Translations under genes and position numbers: made by a program
The notes under the pieces: generated by a model
Seen by the model: only the letters and a program-made list of their open reading frames with translations
Told to the model about the DNA's origin: nothing
Databases searched by the model: none
Shown here: positions 48,493 to 57,288 of the stretch, piece after piece
Layout of the letters: each line of letters starts with the position of its first letter
How positions within the stretch are numbered: position 1 is the stretch's first letter
Assembly: GCA_910589265.1 (NCBI GenBank)
Contig: CAJUTQ010000004.1
Coordinates: 1-64,000, forward strand
DNA: 64,000 bases
Reading direction: 5' to 3'
Origin: an uncultured Lachnospiraceae bacterium
GTDB lineage: Bacteria > Bacillota > Clostridia > Lachnospirales > Lachnospiraceae

Positions 48493-49120
48493 AGAAATTG
48501 GAACCGTTGGCAGTATTCTAAAAGGCAAGCATTCTGCTAGGATAGAAATTTATGCAAAAACTGTACTGGGAGATCTAAAAATAGGCGATAGTGTTGCCGT
48601 AAATGGTGTGTGCTTGACTGCTGTATCCCTATCCTCCCATTCCTTTACAGCGGACGTTATGCATGAAACTTTAAATCGTTCCTCCCTCTCCTTCTTACAT
48701 CAGGGTAGCTGTGTAAATTTAGAGCGAGCTATGGCTGCCAACGGGCGCTTTGGAGGACATATCGTAACAGGACATGTGGATGGAATAGGAAAAATTATTC
48801 ACATTCAACAAGATGATATTGCTGTCCAGTATAAAATTTCTGCTGAAGACGCCATAATGAAGTATATTGTAGAAAAAGGCTCTATTGCTATTGATGGTAT
48901 CAGTCTCACAGTAGCAAGTTTATTCAGTTCCTGCTTTACCGTTTCCATAATACCTCATACTTCCAGTATGACAATTCTTAAAGAACGTCAGGTAGGAGAT
49001 ATAGTCAATCTCGAAAATGATATTATTGGGAAATATGTGGAAAGACTTCAAAACCCGCTAACTTCTACAGAAAAGAAAAGCAATATTACACAAGAATTTT
49101 TATCAAAATATGGATTTTAA
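48473..49120 (+). CDS. ribE: Riboflavin synthase alpha subunit
   Basis: Dismutates two dimethylribityllumazines to riboflavin. The 215 residues contain two lumazine-binding barrels, each with the signature: MFTGIIEEIGTVGSIL and VAVNGVCLTAVSL in the first, FGGHIVTGHVDGIGKI and IAIDGISLTVASL in the second. The start is fixed by the invariant MFTGIIE. It overlaps the ribD 3' end. Confidence 0.97.
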   Translation: MFTGIIEEIGTVGSILKGKHSARIEIYAKTVLGDLKIGDSVAVNGVCLTAVSLSSHSFTADVMHETLNRSSLSFLHQGSCVNLERAMAANGRFGGHIVTGHVDGIGKIIHIQQDDIAVQYKISAEDAIMKYIVEKGSIAIDGISLTVASLFSSCFTVSIIPHTSSMTILKERQVGDIVNLENDIIGKYVERLQNPLTSTEKKSNITQEFLSKYGF

Positions 49121-49176
49121 CAGTCTTTCATCATCTTCATGAAAGGACAAAAAAGGTACAGGAAAGGAGCAAAATC

Positions 49177-50379
49177 ATGTTTCAATTTAACACAGTGGAA
49201 GAAGCCTTAGAAGATTTAAGAAACGGCAAAATTATTCTTGTAACCGATGACTGTGATAGAGAAAATGAGGGAGATTTTATTTGTGCAGCTCAATATGCTA
49301 CAACAGAAAATATTAATTTTATGGCCACCTACGGAAAGGGATTAATCTGTATGCCCATGTCCCAAGAGTATACCCAGAAACTTTGTCTTCCTCAAATGGT
49401 TACAAAAAATACAGATAATCATGAAACCGCTTTTACCGTTTCTATTGACCATATTAGCACAACTACTGGCATTTCTGCCGCTGAACGTTCTATCACTGCC
49501 ATGAAATGTGTTGACGACAAGGCAAAACCTGGCGACTTCCGCCATCCTGGACATATGTTTCCCCTTCTTGCCAAAAAAAATGGTGTTTTGGAGCGAAATG
49601 GCCATACGGAAGCCACTGTAGATCTCATGCGCTTAGCTGGTCTAAAAGAGTGTGGACTTTGTTGCGAAATTATGGAGGATGATGGAACAATGATGCGTAC
49701 GCCATCTCTCATTGAGCTGTCTCAAAAATGGAATTTAAAGTTTATAACCATTTCTGACCTTCAAAATTACCGAAAGCAGCATGAGAAACTGGTAGAGCGT
49801 GTAACAACTACAAGAATGCCTACAAAATATGGGGAATTTACTGCATATGGCTATATTAATAAACTAAATGGGGAGCATCATGTGGCTCTTGTAAAAGGTG
49901 ATATAGGAGATGGAAAAGACATATTATGCCGAGTTCACTCAGAATGTCTGACTGGGGATACTTTTGGCTCACTGCGTTGCGACTGTGGTCAACAATTTTC
50001 TTCTGCCATGTCCCAAATTGAACAAGAAGGACGGGGTATTCTTCTCTACATGCGCCAAGAGGGTAGAGGCATTGGTCTCATTAACAAGCTCCTTGCCTAT
50101 GAGCTGCAAGAACAGGGAATGGATACATTAGAGGCAAACCTTGCCTTAGGTTTTTCTGGAGATCAGAGAGAATACTATATTGGTGCACAAATATTAAGAG
50201 ATCTTGGGGTATCAACTATGCGCCTTCTTACCAATAATCCTGATAAGGTTTATCAGCTTGGAGAATTTGGCCTTAACATTGTAGAACGGGTTCCTATCCA
50301 AATGAGCGCAACAGCCTATGACTTATTTTATCTTAAAACAAAGCAGAAAAGAATGGGACATATTTTAAATTATGAATAA
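49177..50379 (+). CDS. ribBA: Bifunctional DHBP synthase/GTP cyclohydrolase II
   Basis: Makes both riboflavin precursors. The N-terminal half (about 1-200) is 3,4-dihydroxybutanone-phosphate synthase: VTDDCDRENEGDF with the metal-binding Glu, HTEATVDLMRLAG. The C-terminal half is GTP cyclohydrolase II with the zinc cysteines in ECLTGDTFGSLRCDCGQQ and MRQEGRGIGLINKL, ending in an LLTNNPDK loop. 400 residues is the usual fused length. AGGAAAGGAG precedes the ATG. Confidence 0.97.
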   Translation: MFQFNTVEEALEDLRNGKIILVTDDCDRENEGDFICAAQYATTENINFMATYGKGLICMPMSQEYTQKLCLPQMVTKNTDNHETAFTVSIDHISTTTGISAAERSITAMKCVDDKAKPGDFRHPGHMFPLLAKKNGVLERNGHTEATVDLMRLAGLKECGLCCEIMEDDGTMMRTPSLIELSQKWNLKFITISDLQNYRKQHEKLVERVTTTRMPTKYGEFTAYGYINKLNGEHHVALVKGDIGDGKDILCRVHSECLTGDTFGSLRCDCGQQFSSAMSQIEQEGRGILLYMRQEGRGIGLINKLLAYELQEQGMDTLEANLALGFSGDQREYYIGAQILRDLGVSTMRLLTNNPDKVYQLGEFGLNIVERVPIQMSATAYDLFYLKTKQKRMGHILNYE

Positions 50380-50402
50380 ATGAACAGAAAGGAAAACATA
50401 TC

Positions 50403-50876
50403 ATGAAAACATTTGAAGGACAATTAGTATCCCATGAAATGAAAATTGGAATTGTAGCTGCCCGCTTCAATGAATTTATAACATCAAAACTCTTAAGCGG
50501 CGCTATGGACTGTCTGATACGTCATGGTATTTCAGAAGATCAAGTTCAGGTGGCATGGGTTCCTGGAGCTTTTGAAATTCCTCTTATTGCATCAAAAATG
50601 GCAAAAAGCGCTAAGTATGATGCTATTATTTGCCTAGGCTCTGTTATTCGCGGCAGTACAAGCCATTACGATTATGTCTGTAACGAGGTTTCCAAAGGAA
50701 TTGCTTCCGTATCCCTTTCTAGCGGTATTCCAGTTATGTTTGGAGTGCTTACTACGGAAAATATAGAGCAGGCTATTGAACGGGCAGGAACAAAAGCTGG
50801 CAATAAAGGATATGACAGCGCTCTTGGAGCAATTGAAATGGTAAATTTAATTCGTGAAATAGAAAAGCCTAATTAA
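50403..50876 (+). CDS. ribH: 6,7-dimethyl-8-ribityllumazine synthase
   Basis: Condenses the two precursors to lumazine in an icosahedral or pentameric shell. The 157 residues have the substrate loops AARFNEFITSKLLSGA, WVPGAFEIPL, LGSVIRGSTSHYDYVCNEVS with the catalytic His, and a C-terminal helix (KGYDSALGAIEMVNLIREIE). Last gene of the operon, followed by a terminator. Confidence 0.97.
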   Translation: MKTFEGQLVSHEMKIGIVAARFNEFITSKLLSGAMDCLIRHGISEDQVQVAWVPGAFEIPLIASKMAKSAKYDAIICLGSVIRGSTSHYDYVCNEVSKGIASVSLSSGIPVMFGVLTTENIEQAIERAGTKAGNKGYDSALGAIEMVNLIREIEKPN

Positions 50877-50899
50877 TGTAAATTTTCAGTGGAATAGAA

Positions 50900-50944
50900 A
50901 AGGCCAGTCTCTTTTCATAAATATGTAGAGGCTGGTCTTTTTAT
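50900..50944. terminator. Convergent terminator of the rib operon and AIM24 gene
   Basis: GGCCAGTCTCT, 14 bases, AGAGGCTGGTC with wobbles, then TTTTTATTT on the plus strand. Confidence 0.85.
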
Positions 50945-50958
50945 TTATCCAATTGTTA

Positions 50959-51642
50959 TTAAGAATTTCCTGTTGGTATATAAGGCCTGAGAGCGCCTGC
51001 TACATTAGGAATAGGCATTGTCTGAAGCCACACTTTTCCAGGCCCTGTGACTACTGTATTAAAAAATCCTTCTCCTCCCAGAAATTTATTCTTTAGCCCT
51101 GGAACTGTTTGGATATCCATATGACAGCTTGCTGACATTGCTGCCAAATGTCCTGTATCAATGACAAGCCTCTCACCTGAGTGCAGCTCATATTCCACTA
51201 CATGTCCATCAAATTCTGCAAAGGCTATCCCTGATCCGCTGATTTTCTGCATAATGAAGCCTTCTCCTCCAAAAAAGCCTACACCTACCTTTTTATTAAA
51301 GTGTATCGACATGCTCACCCCTATTTCACTTGCCAAAAAAGCACTTTTTTGAAAAATCATCTCCTGGTTAGGTGCAATTTCAAAAGCTCTTATGGAGCCG
51401 GGAAAGCTGGATGCAAAGGCAATCATTCCCTCTCCATCCATCGCTGTATATACATTTTGAAACATCTTTTCAGATGAAAACATTCTTCCCAGCGCCTTGC
51501 CTATACCTCCGTTTGACGTTGTCTCCATCTTCATATTGGGAGACATCCATGCCATGCCGCCTCCCTCTGTTATCATCTTTTCTCCTTGCTCCAAATGACA
51601 AATAACTACAGGCAAAGTTTCTCCCTTGATCTCGTATTTCAC
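50959..51642 (-). CDS. AIM24/TIGR00266 family protein
   Basis: A 227-residue beta-rich protein with the family's repeated glycine motifs: MITEGGGMAWMSPNM, GKKVGVGFFGGEGFIMQKI, SGSGIAFAEFDGHV and NKFLGGEGFFNTVVTGPGKV. The fold is a trimeric beta prism like tryptophan RNA-binding attenuator proteins. Function in bacteria is unknown. The gene lies 38 bases downstream of the chemoreceptor and on the same strand. Confidence 0.9.
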   Translation of the reverse strand: MKYEIKGETLPVVICHLEQGEKMITEGGGMAWMSPNMKMETTSNGGIGKALGRMFSSEKMFQNVYTAMDGEGMIAFASSFPGSIRAFEIAPNQEMIFQKSAFLASEIGVSMSIHFNKKVGVGFFGGEGFIMQKISGSGIAFAEFDGHVVEYELHSGERLVIDTGHLAAMSASCHMDIQTVPGLKNKFLGGEGFFNTVVTGPGKVWLQTMPIPNVAGALRPYIPTGNS

Positions 51643-51680
51643 GTTCCAATCCCCCTTCCTTCTATAATAAAATTTTGCAT

Positions 51681-53153
51681 TTAGGAAAATTTCTTGATTT
51701 GTTCTGACAAATGTTCCACTAATCCAGCAATATGGGAAAGAATTCTGGCATTTTCTTCACTATCGTTAAAAGTATCTGTGGCATGGGCAGAAAGCTCTTC
51801 CGTAATAGCTGAAATATTTTGTATACTCTCCACAATACTTGTGTTAGCTACGTCTAAATCTGTAACTGCTGTTCCCAGCTTCATGGAGTTTTCATGAATG
51901 ACAATGGACTTTTCTGCTATAGACGTAAACTCATCTGCCGCTGTATTTGCAAGGGAGCTTTGAGTCTCGTTACTTTCCATCAAACGTTGAATAGCTTTTA
52001 TTACATTTTTTAAAGAGTCCGAAATACTGTTTATTAAATTTGTTATATCTACCGTAGCGCTTTGGGTCTGGCCTGCCAAATTTGATATTTCAGAAGCTAC
52101 CACCGCAAATCCTTTTCCTGCTTCTCCAGCTCTTGCCGCCTCAATACTGGCATTTAGGGCAAGAAGATTTGTCTGGGTTGTAATATGATTAATGAGATCC
52201 ACAATAGACTGCATCTCTCCTGTATATGTATTTAGCTCCTCCAAGTCTCCAGATACAACTTTTCCAGCCTCTTCCGATTCTTTTACCTGTCCAATTAAAG
52301 AATCCATACTCCCTTTTCCTTGAGATATAGCCTCTCCCACTGCCTTTAAATCTCCTACAATGGATTCTGTTACTTCCTTTGCCAATGTAATCTGATTTTG
52401 AATCTGCTCTGTATTTAAAAGCTGGGTTTGGACTTGTTCTGCTGTGTCTGTAGCCCCGTCGCTGACTCCTGACATAGAGTTTCTTGTATCTTCCATGGAA
52501 TTTCTCAGTTTTTCCATTTGACCATTTACTTCGGTAATGTCAGAAGCTACATTCTCCGACACTTCTAAAGTCGTTTTCAAAAGTCTTGTAGCCGTATCCT
52601 TTTTTTCATTTGTCTCCTGTAGTTTCTTATCATTAATTTTATGTGTTACTACAGAAGTAAAGATAGAATATGCAGCTACTAAAACAATCACAATAATTTG
52701 TATTTCAGCCTCCACAATTCCCTTGGGAGATAGTCCCTGTTCTATAGCCGTATAGGTAATGTATCCTATGTTCCCCAACATTGCTATAATAGCAATTCCT
52801 GTAGAATATTTGACGTCTGTATACAAAGAAATAATAATGATAAAAGGAATAATAAAGGTAAATGTAAGATTTGTGCTTGCTGTAAACAAAGTGAGCAGAT
52901 ACACAACGCTATATCCCACACCCATAACATATCTTTGGGCCCTTCCTCCTTTGTTCCAAAAGTAAAGCAGAATGCTAATAACACTGGGAACAAATAACAT
53001 CACAAAAATTGCAACGATATATCCTGGTGACTTGCTGCCTTTAAATCCTTCCACTAAATATGATAAAAACAAAATACTGTTTAAAATTAAATATGCAATG
53101 AGCGCTAATTGGTTTATCTTTTCTTTTTCCAAAAAAATATCTTCGTTATTCAA
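51681..53153 (-). CDS. Methyl-accepting chemotaxis protein with multi-pass N-terminus
   Basis: About 490 residues. Instead of the usual two helices around an outer ligand domain it has about six hydrophobic segments in residues 15-180 (LIAYLILNSILFLSYLVEG and FIIPFIIIISLYTDV among them). There is no HAMP, and then the signalling domain (about 200-480) with the conserved tip QTNLLALNASIEAARAGEAG and KGFAVVASEISNLAGQTQ. The ligand may therefore be sensed in the membrane. The start is TTG at 53153, eight bases after AAGGGGG; no ATG fits. Confidence 0.9.
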   Translation of the reverse strand: MNNEDIFLEKEKINQLALIAYLILNSILFLSYLVEGFKGSKSPGYIVAIFVMLFVPSVISILLYFWNKGGRAQRYVMGVGYSVVYLLTLFTASTNLTFTFIIPFIIIISLYTDVKYSTGIAIIAMLGNIGYITYTAIEQGLSPKGIVEAEIQIIVIVLVAAYSIFTSVVTHKINDKKLQETNEKKDTATRLLKTTLEVSENVASDITEVNGQMEKLRNSMEDTRNSMSGVSDGATDTAEQVQTQLLNTEQIQNQITLAKEVTESIVGDLKAVGEAISQGKGSMDSLIGQVKESEEAGKVVSGDLEELNTYTGEMQSIVDLINHITTQTNLLALNASIEAARAGEAGKGFAVVASEISNLAGQTQSATVDITNLINSISDSLKNVIKAIQRLMESNETQSSLANTAADEFTSIAEKSIVIHENSMKLGTAVTDLDVANTSIVESIQNISAITEELSAHATDTFNDSEENARILSHIAGLVEHLSEQIKKFS

Positions 53154-53212
53154 TGGATTATCCCCCTTTTATATTTTATTTTTTTTATTATATCATAATC
53201 CATCTGTCAATT

Positions 53213-54001
53213 CTATTCCCATTTTTGTTTCCAATCTGTCAAAAACCGTTTTCTATATTTTATGTCAGCATATGTTAATATTTTATGTAAATAAATGGTA
53301 TTATAAGCTCCCCCAGCTACTCCCACTGCGGGCAATCCCTGGAGAAATTTTATGTAAATCAATTCTTTAGACAGTAGCTGAGAAGTGCGTAGAATCTCTT
53401 CCTTCATATCATATCCTTCCCTTCTATTCAAAATGTCATCAATCTTTGTCTCCCCTTTTTCAAATTCCTTTCCATATGACATAGCATTCTGTATTAACTG
53501 TAAAATATAAAGGCGCTCTTTCTCCTCTTCGTAAGAATAGCCGTATATAAGGGAGATTTCATAAATGCTTTTTAATATCATTCCTACAAAAATTGGTATA
53601 TCTGGCAGCCCAATACCTAAAACCCCAAGCCCAATGCCTTCTACTCCTGAAAGAAAAAGGTTTTTCTTAAAAGAGTCCTTTGATTTCTTTTTAAATTCTT
53701 TCAAATATTTTCGCCTTGGACTCAGTTTGGCTGCATACTCCCTAACTTTATATTCCTTTTGTATTTCCTCTTTTTTATACGTTTTTTCTATTACTGCTGT
53801 CCCTTTTTCAAATACAAGGAAAAATGCTTTTGAAAAGGCAGCATCTAATTTTTCTTGAAGTTTTTTTGGAACCTTATCCTGTAATTTCTTATTGACAAAA
53901 GTTTCCTGTCTTTTCTCTTTCCAGCGAATATAAGCAGTTTCCTGCTTTCTCAAGGCTTCCCACTCTTTTTCTAAGTCACTCCTTTTTGTAAATATACCCA
54001 C
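53213..54001 (-). CDS. EcsC family protein
   Basis: A 262-residue protein with the EcsC pattern: an amphipathic helical start with WEALRKQETAYIRWKEK, LFLSGVEGIGLGVLGIGLPD and IPIFVGMILKSIYEISLIYG in the middle, and LPAVGVAGGAYNTIYLHKIL near the end. EcsC was found with an ABC exporter in Bacillus and its mode of action is unknown. Starts at GTG 54001 after GGGAG. It shares strand and spacing (about 60 bases) with the chemoreceptor gene. Confidence 0.85.
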   Translation of the reverse strand: MGIFTKRSDLEKEWEALRKQETAYIRWKEKRQETFVNKKLQDKVPKKLQEKLDAAFSKAFFLVFEKGTAVIEKTYKKEEIQKEYKVREYAAKLSPRRKYLKEFKKKSKDSFKKNLFLSGVEGIGLGVLGIGLPDIPIFVGMILKSIYEISLIYGYSYEEEKERLYILQLIQNAMSYGKEFEKGETKIDDILNRREGYDMKEEILRTSQLLSKELIYIKFLQGLPAVGVAGGAYNTIYLHKILTYADIKYRKRFLTDWKQKWE

Positions 54002-54126
54002 ACTCCCTATCTCCCTTCAACTGTATATTTATGTATGTCTATCTTTTCATATATCGAAAAAAAAATAGTTCTCATTAATTCCTTTTCATAGAGAAGCCCT
54101 TCTTTATAAAAACCTCTCCCTTCCCC

Positions 54127-54155
54127 TTGCGTCACAAAAAAACCTATTATATAAT
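54127..54155 (+). promoter_or_regulatory. Promoter of the 54.2-kb glycosyltransferase gene
   Basis: TTGCGT (54127-54132), 17 bases, TATAAT (54150-54155). Confidence 0.55.
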
Positions 54156-54200
54156 CAAAGAAAGTCCCAAATAGTGGAATGAAAATGGAGAGAACAGATT

Positions 54201-55676
54201 ATGAATAAAATTACTCTAAAAAATATAGCCCACACCTATTTTATTAAAGAAGTCAGTATCCTCTTCCTCCTTTCTGTACTATTTCTTTTCTTTGCCTCCA
54301 CATGGACAAGTCCTTTTTATTCTTATTGTCTTGGAGATGATTCTTCTTTTTATTCTATGGTAGGTCGGGGAATCCTCCATGGATATGTCCCCTATAAAAA
54401 TTTTTTTGACTTAAAAGGCCCTTACTTGTTTTTTATTCAGTCTTTTGGGCAATTTATTTCTAGGGGAAAGTTAGGTATTTTTCTTTTTCAAATTCCTTTT
54501 TGTTTTGCAGCCATTCTTCATGTATGGAAGATAGCAAGGCTTTTTCTTAATTATAAAAAAGCTTGTATTGTCATGGGGTTTTTTCTTCTCGTTTATACTG
54601 CAACCTTATGGGGAGGCAATACAGCAGAAGAGTATTCCCTCCCCTTTTCCATGATATGTCTTTATTATACTTGTTTGTGGATACTCCATAAAGATATAGA
54701 CAAGCTTTCCAAATATGCATGCACTTTTGGATTATCCACAGGGATTATGGTATTTATGAAAATAACATTAACTGCTCCTATTTTTGCCATGATTCTTTGT
54801 ATTCTATTTCTTTTAATCAGAGAAAAAGCTTATTTTCAAATCCTCTCCTCCATAGGTTCCTTTCTCTTTGGTTTTTTTATTTCCCTCTTCCCTGTTGTTA
54901 TATACTTTAGCTATCATGGGGCCATAGAGGATTTAATCTATCAAGAATTTATTTTCGGATTTCTAAGAGGTACCGATTATGGGGAATCCTTTAATTTATT
55001 ATGGGAACTGAAGCTTTCTGCCTTTTATGTTGTATTCTTTTTTGCCCTTTTTCAAAAAAGTCTGAAGGCTCCCTTTCGAATTCTTTTATTTACTATGTCT
55101 GTTATTGGATATATTTTTCTTCATTTAGGAACTCCCTTTATTTATTACTTTACTTCCACCCTCCCTGTTTTTGTCCTTGGTCTTTCTTTATTTTTGCAAT
55201 TGAATGATCCTTTTGTCATTACTCTTAAGCTTTCTTTTTTAATACCGCTTTTAGCCTTTTTCGTTTTTTCAGGCTTTTATGTTGGGGAAGCTTTAAACCG
55301 TATTGGGGATTGTATTGACGCTAAAACAAATCCATATTATCAAAATTATTATGAGCAGTCTTTAGAACTTTGCAGCCTTATCCCTGAGCAAGAGAGACAG
55401 AGCATTTATTGTCTAGAATCCAGCTGTACCTGGTTTGAAATCAATCAGGTTCTCCCTGCCTACAAATATCAAATTAATCTGCCCTTTTTTATTGCCTTAG
55501 ATCCTTCTATTGAGTGGGACTTATATTATTATTTTTTAAATAAGCCAGCAAAGTGGCTTGTCACCTCTCCCTTAGAAGATTTGGATATTCCAGACTCTAT
55601 AAAAGATGAAGTGCGATATCGTTATGAATTAATAACATTTAATGATTTTCATGAACTCTATACCCTCCGTCGCTAA
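54201..55676 (+). CDS. Multi-pass GT-C type glycosyltransferase
   Basis: About 491 residues with about ten hydrophobic segments. After the first helix comes an outer loop with GDDSSFYSMVGRGILHGYVP and YKNFFDLKGP, the DD/DxS metal-like motif and FDxKGP of the ArnT/PMT-like GT39 superfamily. A C-terminal soluble tail (about 400-491) follows. It should use a lipid-linked sugar on the outside face of the membrane. GGAGAG precedes the ATG. It has its own promoter and ends in a hairpin that begins at its stop codon. Confidence 0.82.
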   Translation: MNKITLKNIAHTYFIKEVSILFLLSVLFLFFASTWTSPFYSYCLGDDSSFYSMVGRGILHGYVPYKNFFDLKGPYLFFIQSFGQFISRGKLGIFLFQIPFCFAAILHVWKIARLFLNYKKACIVMGFFLLVYTATLWGGNTAEEYSLPFSMICLYYTCLWILHKDIDKLSKYACTFGLSTGIMVFMKITLTAPIFAMILCILFLLIREKAYFQILSSIGSFLFGFFISLFPVVIYFSYHGAIEDLIYQEFIFGFLRGTDYGESFNLLWELKLSAFYVVFFFALFQKSLKAPFRILLFTMSVIGYIFLHLGTPFIYYFTSTLPVFVLGLSLFLQLNDPFVITLKLSFLIPLLAFFVFSGFYVGEALNRIGDCIDAKTNPYYQNYYEQSLELCSLIPEQERQSIYCLESSCTWFEINQVLPAYKYQINLPFFIALDPSIEWDLYYYFLNKPAKWLVTSPLEDLDIPDSIKDEVRYRYELITFNDFHELYTLRR

Positions 55677-55704
55677 CAAAGGGTAAGTAATTGACCTTTG
55701 TTAG
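55673..55704 (+). terminator. Terminator overlapping the stop codon of the glycosyltransferase
   Basis: Perfect 10-bp arms CTAACAAAGG and CCTTTGTTAG around 12 bases, then CTTCTT. The first arm contains the TAA stop. Confidence 0.7.
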
Positions 55705-55708
55705 CTTC

Positions 55709-55737
55709 TTGACAATATGTAGGGGAAACGTTATAGT
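55709..55737 (+). promoter_or_regulatory. Promoter of the MBOAT operon
   Basis: TTGACA (55709-55714), 17 bases, TATAGT (55732-55737), directly after the terminator of the preceding gene. Confidence 0.72.
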
Positions 55738-55787
55738 GATACAGTAACAATTCTTTCAATTTTCAAGAAAAATACAGGAGTTTTCTT

Positions 55788-57263
55788 ATGCTTTTTAATT
55801 CTCTTTCCTTTGCTGTTTTTTTTCCAATTGTGTTTCTCTTATATTGGTTTTTACCTCATAAATATCGTTGGCTTTTTTTACTAGCAGCCAGCTATTATTT
55901 TTACATGAGCTGGAGTCCTAAATATATGCTTCTCATTTTATTCACTACCTTTGTTTCTTATTTTTCCTCTATTGCTCTAGAAAGGGCTGACAACCCTGCT
56001 GTTAAAAAAGGAATTTTAGGAATTGGTATTGCTGCCTGTCTCCTTGTACTCTTTTATTTTAAATATTTTGGATTTTTTCTTCAATCCATTGAGTCCGTCA
56101 TGAAACTCTTTTCCATGTCCCTTCATCCTGTAACTTTGCATATTATGCTTCCTGTTGGTATTTCCTTTTATACCTTTCAAACATTAGGTTACATGATTGA
56201 TGTGTACAGAGGAGCCCTTCCTGCTGAACGCCATTTTGGAAAATATGCCTTATTTGTCTCCTACTTTCCCCAACTGGTGGCTGGCCCCATTGAGCGCAGT
56301 AAAAATCTTCTCCCCCAGGTACAAAAGATACAAGTGTTTCAATACGATAAAGCAGTTAATGGAATATTGCTTATGCTTTGGGGCTTTTTCAAAAAAATCG
56401 CCATTGCTGACTCCTTGGCTTTTTATACAGATCTTGTTTATAGAGATGTATCTTCCTATCATGGACTGGCCCTAATTGTGGCTGCTGTTTTTTTCACTCT
56501 TCAAATATACTGTGACTTTTCTGGATACTCAGATATTGCTATTGGCTCCTCGAAACTTCTTGGCATTGACTTAATGACCAATTTCAAAAGTCCCTTTTTT
56601 GTCACGTCCATCAAGGAATACTGGGCACATTGGCATATTTCTCTCTCCTCCTGGTTTCGAGATTATGTATACATTCCCCTTGGGGGAAACAGGGTAAGAA
56701 AAAGCCGTCATTACTTTAATACCTTTTTTACTTTTATGCTCAGCGGCCTTTGGCATGGAGCTAACTGGACCTTTGTTTTCTGGGGCTTTCTTCATGGGAC
56801 GTATATTATTATAGGAGATCTTCTGAGAACATATACGAAACTTCCTCTTTATCCACAAGAAAAAGGTAGGGATAGAGGATGCAGAAAAGGTATTTACTGG
56901 TGGATTAGTGCAGGTGTAACTTTTTCTCTTATTGCTGCTGCTTATGTGGCTTTTCGCTCCAACACTTTGGAAGATGCTTTCTATGTACTGACCCATCTGT
57001 TTACTGGAATTTTATCACCTGTGACCTATATTAAGGAAGGCTATCAATCACTCCAATTGGGAATGGGAGGTTTTATTACCCTCCTCCTTCCTATTTCCTT
57101 GTTATTTCTTTTTGATTACCTTTCCCTAAAGATGGATGTCATTGCCCGAGTAAGGATGCTGCCTCCTATAGGAAAATGGATTCTTTACTGGCTTCTCCTC
57201 CTCGTTGTCTTTTATTTCTCTATAAGTAATACGGATCAGGCATTTATTTATTTCCAATTTTAA
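55788..57263 (+). CDS. MBOAT membrane O-acyltransferase (AlgI/DltB/PatA-like)
   Basis: A 491-residue polytopic enzyme that moves acyl groups, usually acetyl, across the membrane to surface polymers. It starts MLFNSLSFAVFFPIVFLLYW and has FPQLVAGPIERSKNLLPQ and the key WHISLSSWFRDYVYIPLGGN. The catalytic His is in LSGLWHGANWTFVFWG. Length matches AlgI. The next gene is an SGNH-like partner, as in AlgI-AlgX/AlgJ and PatA-PatB systems. The acceptor polymer is not shown by the window. Confidence 0.93.
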   Translation: MLFNSLSFAVFFPIVFLLYWFLPHKYRWLFLLAASYYFYMSWSPKYMLLILFTTFVSYFSSIALERADNPAVKKGILGIGIAACLLVLFYFKYFGFFLQSIESVMKLFSMSLHPVTLHIMLPVGISFYTFQTLGYMIDVYRGALPAERHFGKYALFVSYFPQLVAGPIERSKNLLPQVQKIQVFQYDKAVNGILLMLWGFFKKIAIADSLAFYTDLVYRDVSSYHGLALIVAAVFFTLQIYCDFSGYSDIAIGSSKLLGIDLMTNFKSPFFVTSIKEYWAHWHISLSSWFRDYVYIPLGGNRVRKSRHYFNTFFTFMLSGLWHGANWTFVFWGFLHGTYIIIGDLLRTYTKLPLYPQEKGRDRGCRKGIYWWISAGVTFSLIAAAYVAFRSNTLEDAFYVLTHLFTGILSPVTYIKEGYQSLQLGMGGFITLLLPISLLFLFDYLSLKMDVIARVRMLPPIGKWILYWLLLLVVFYFSISNTDQAFIYFQF

Positions 57264-57288
57264 AATCTCTTTGGAATGGAGGATTCCT

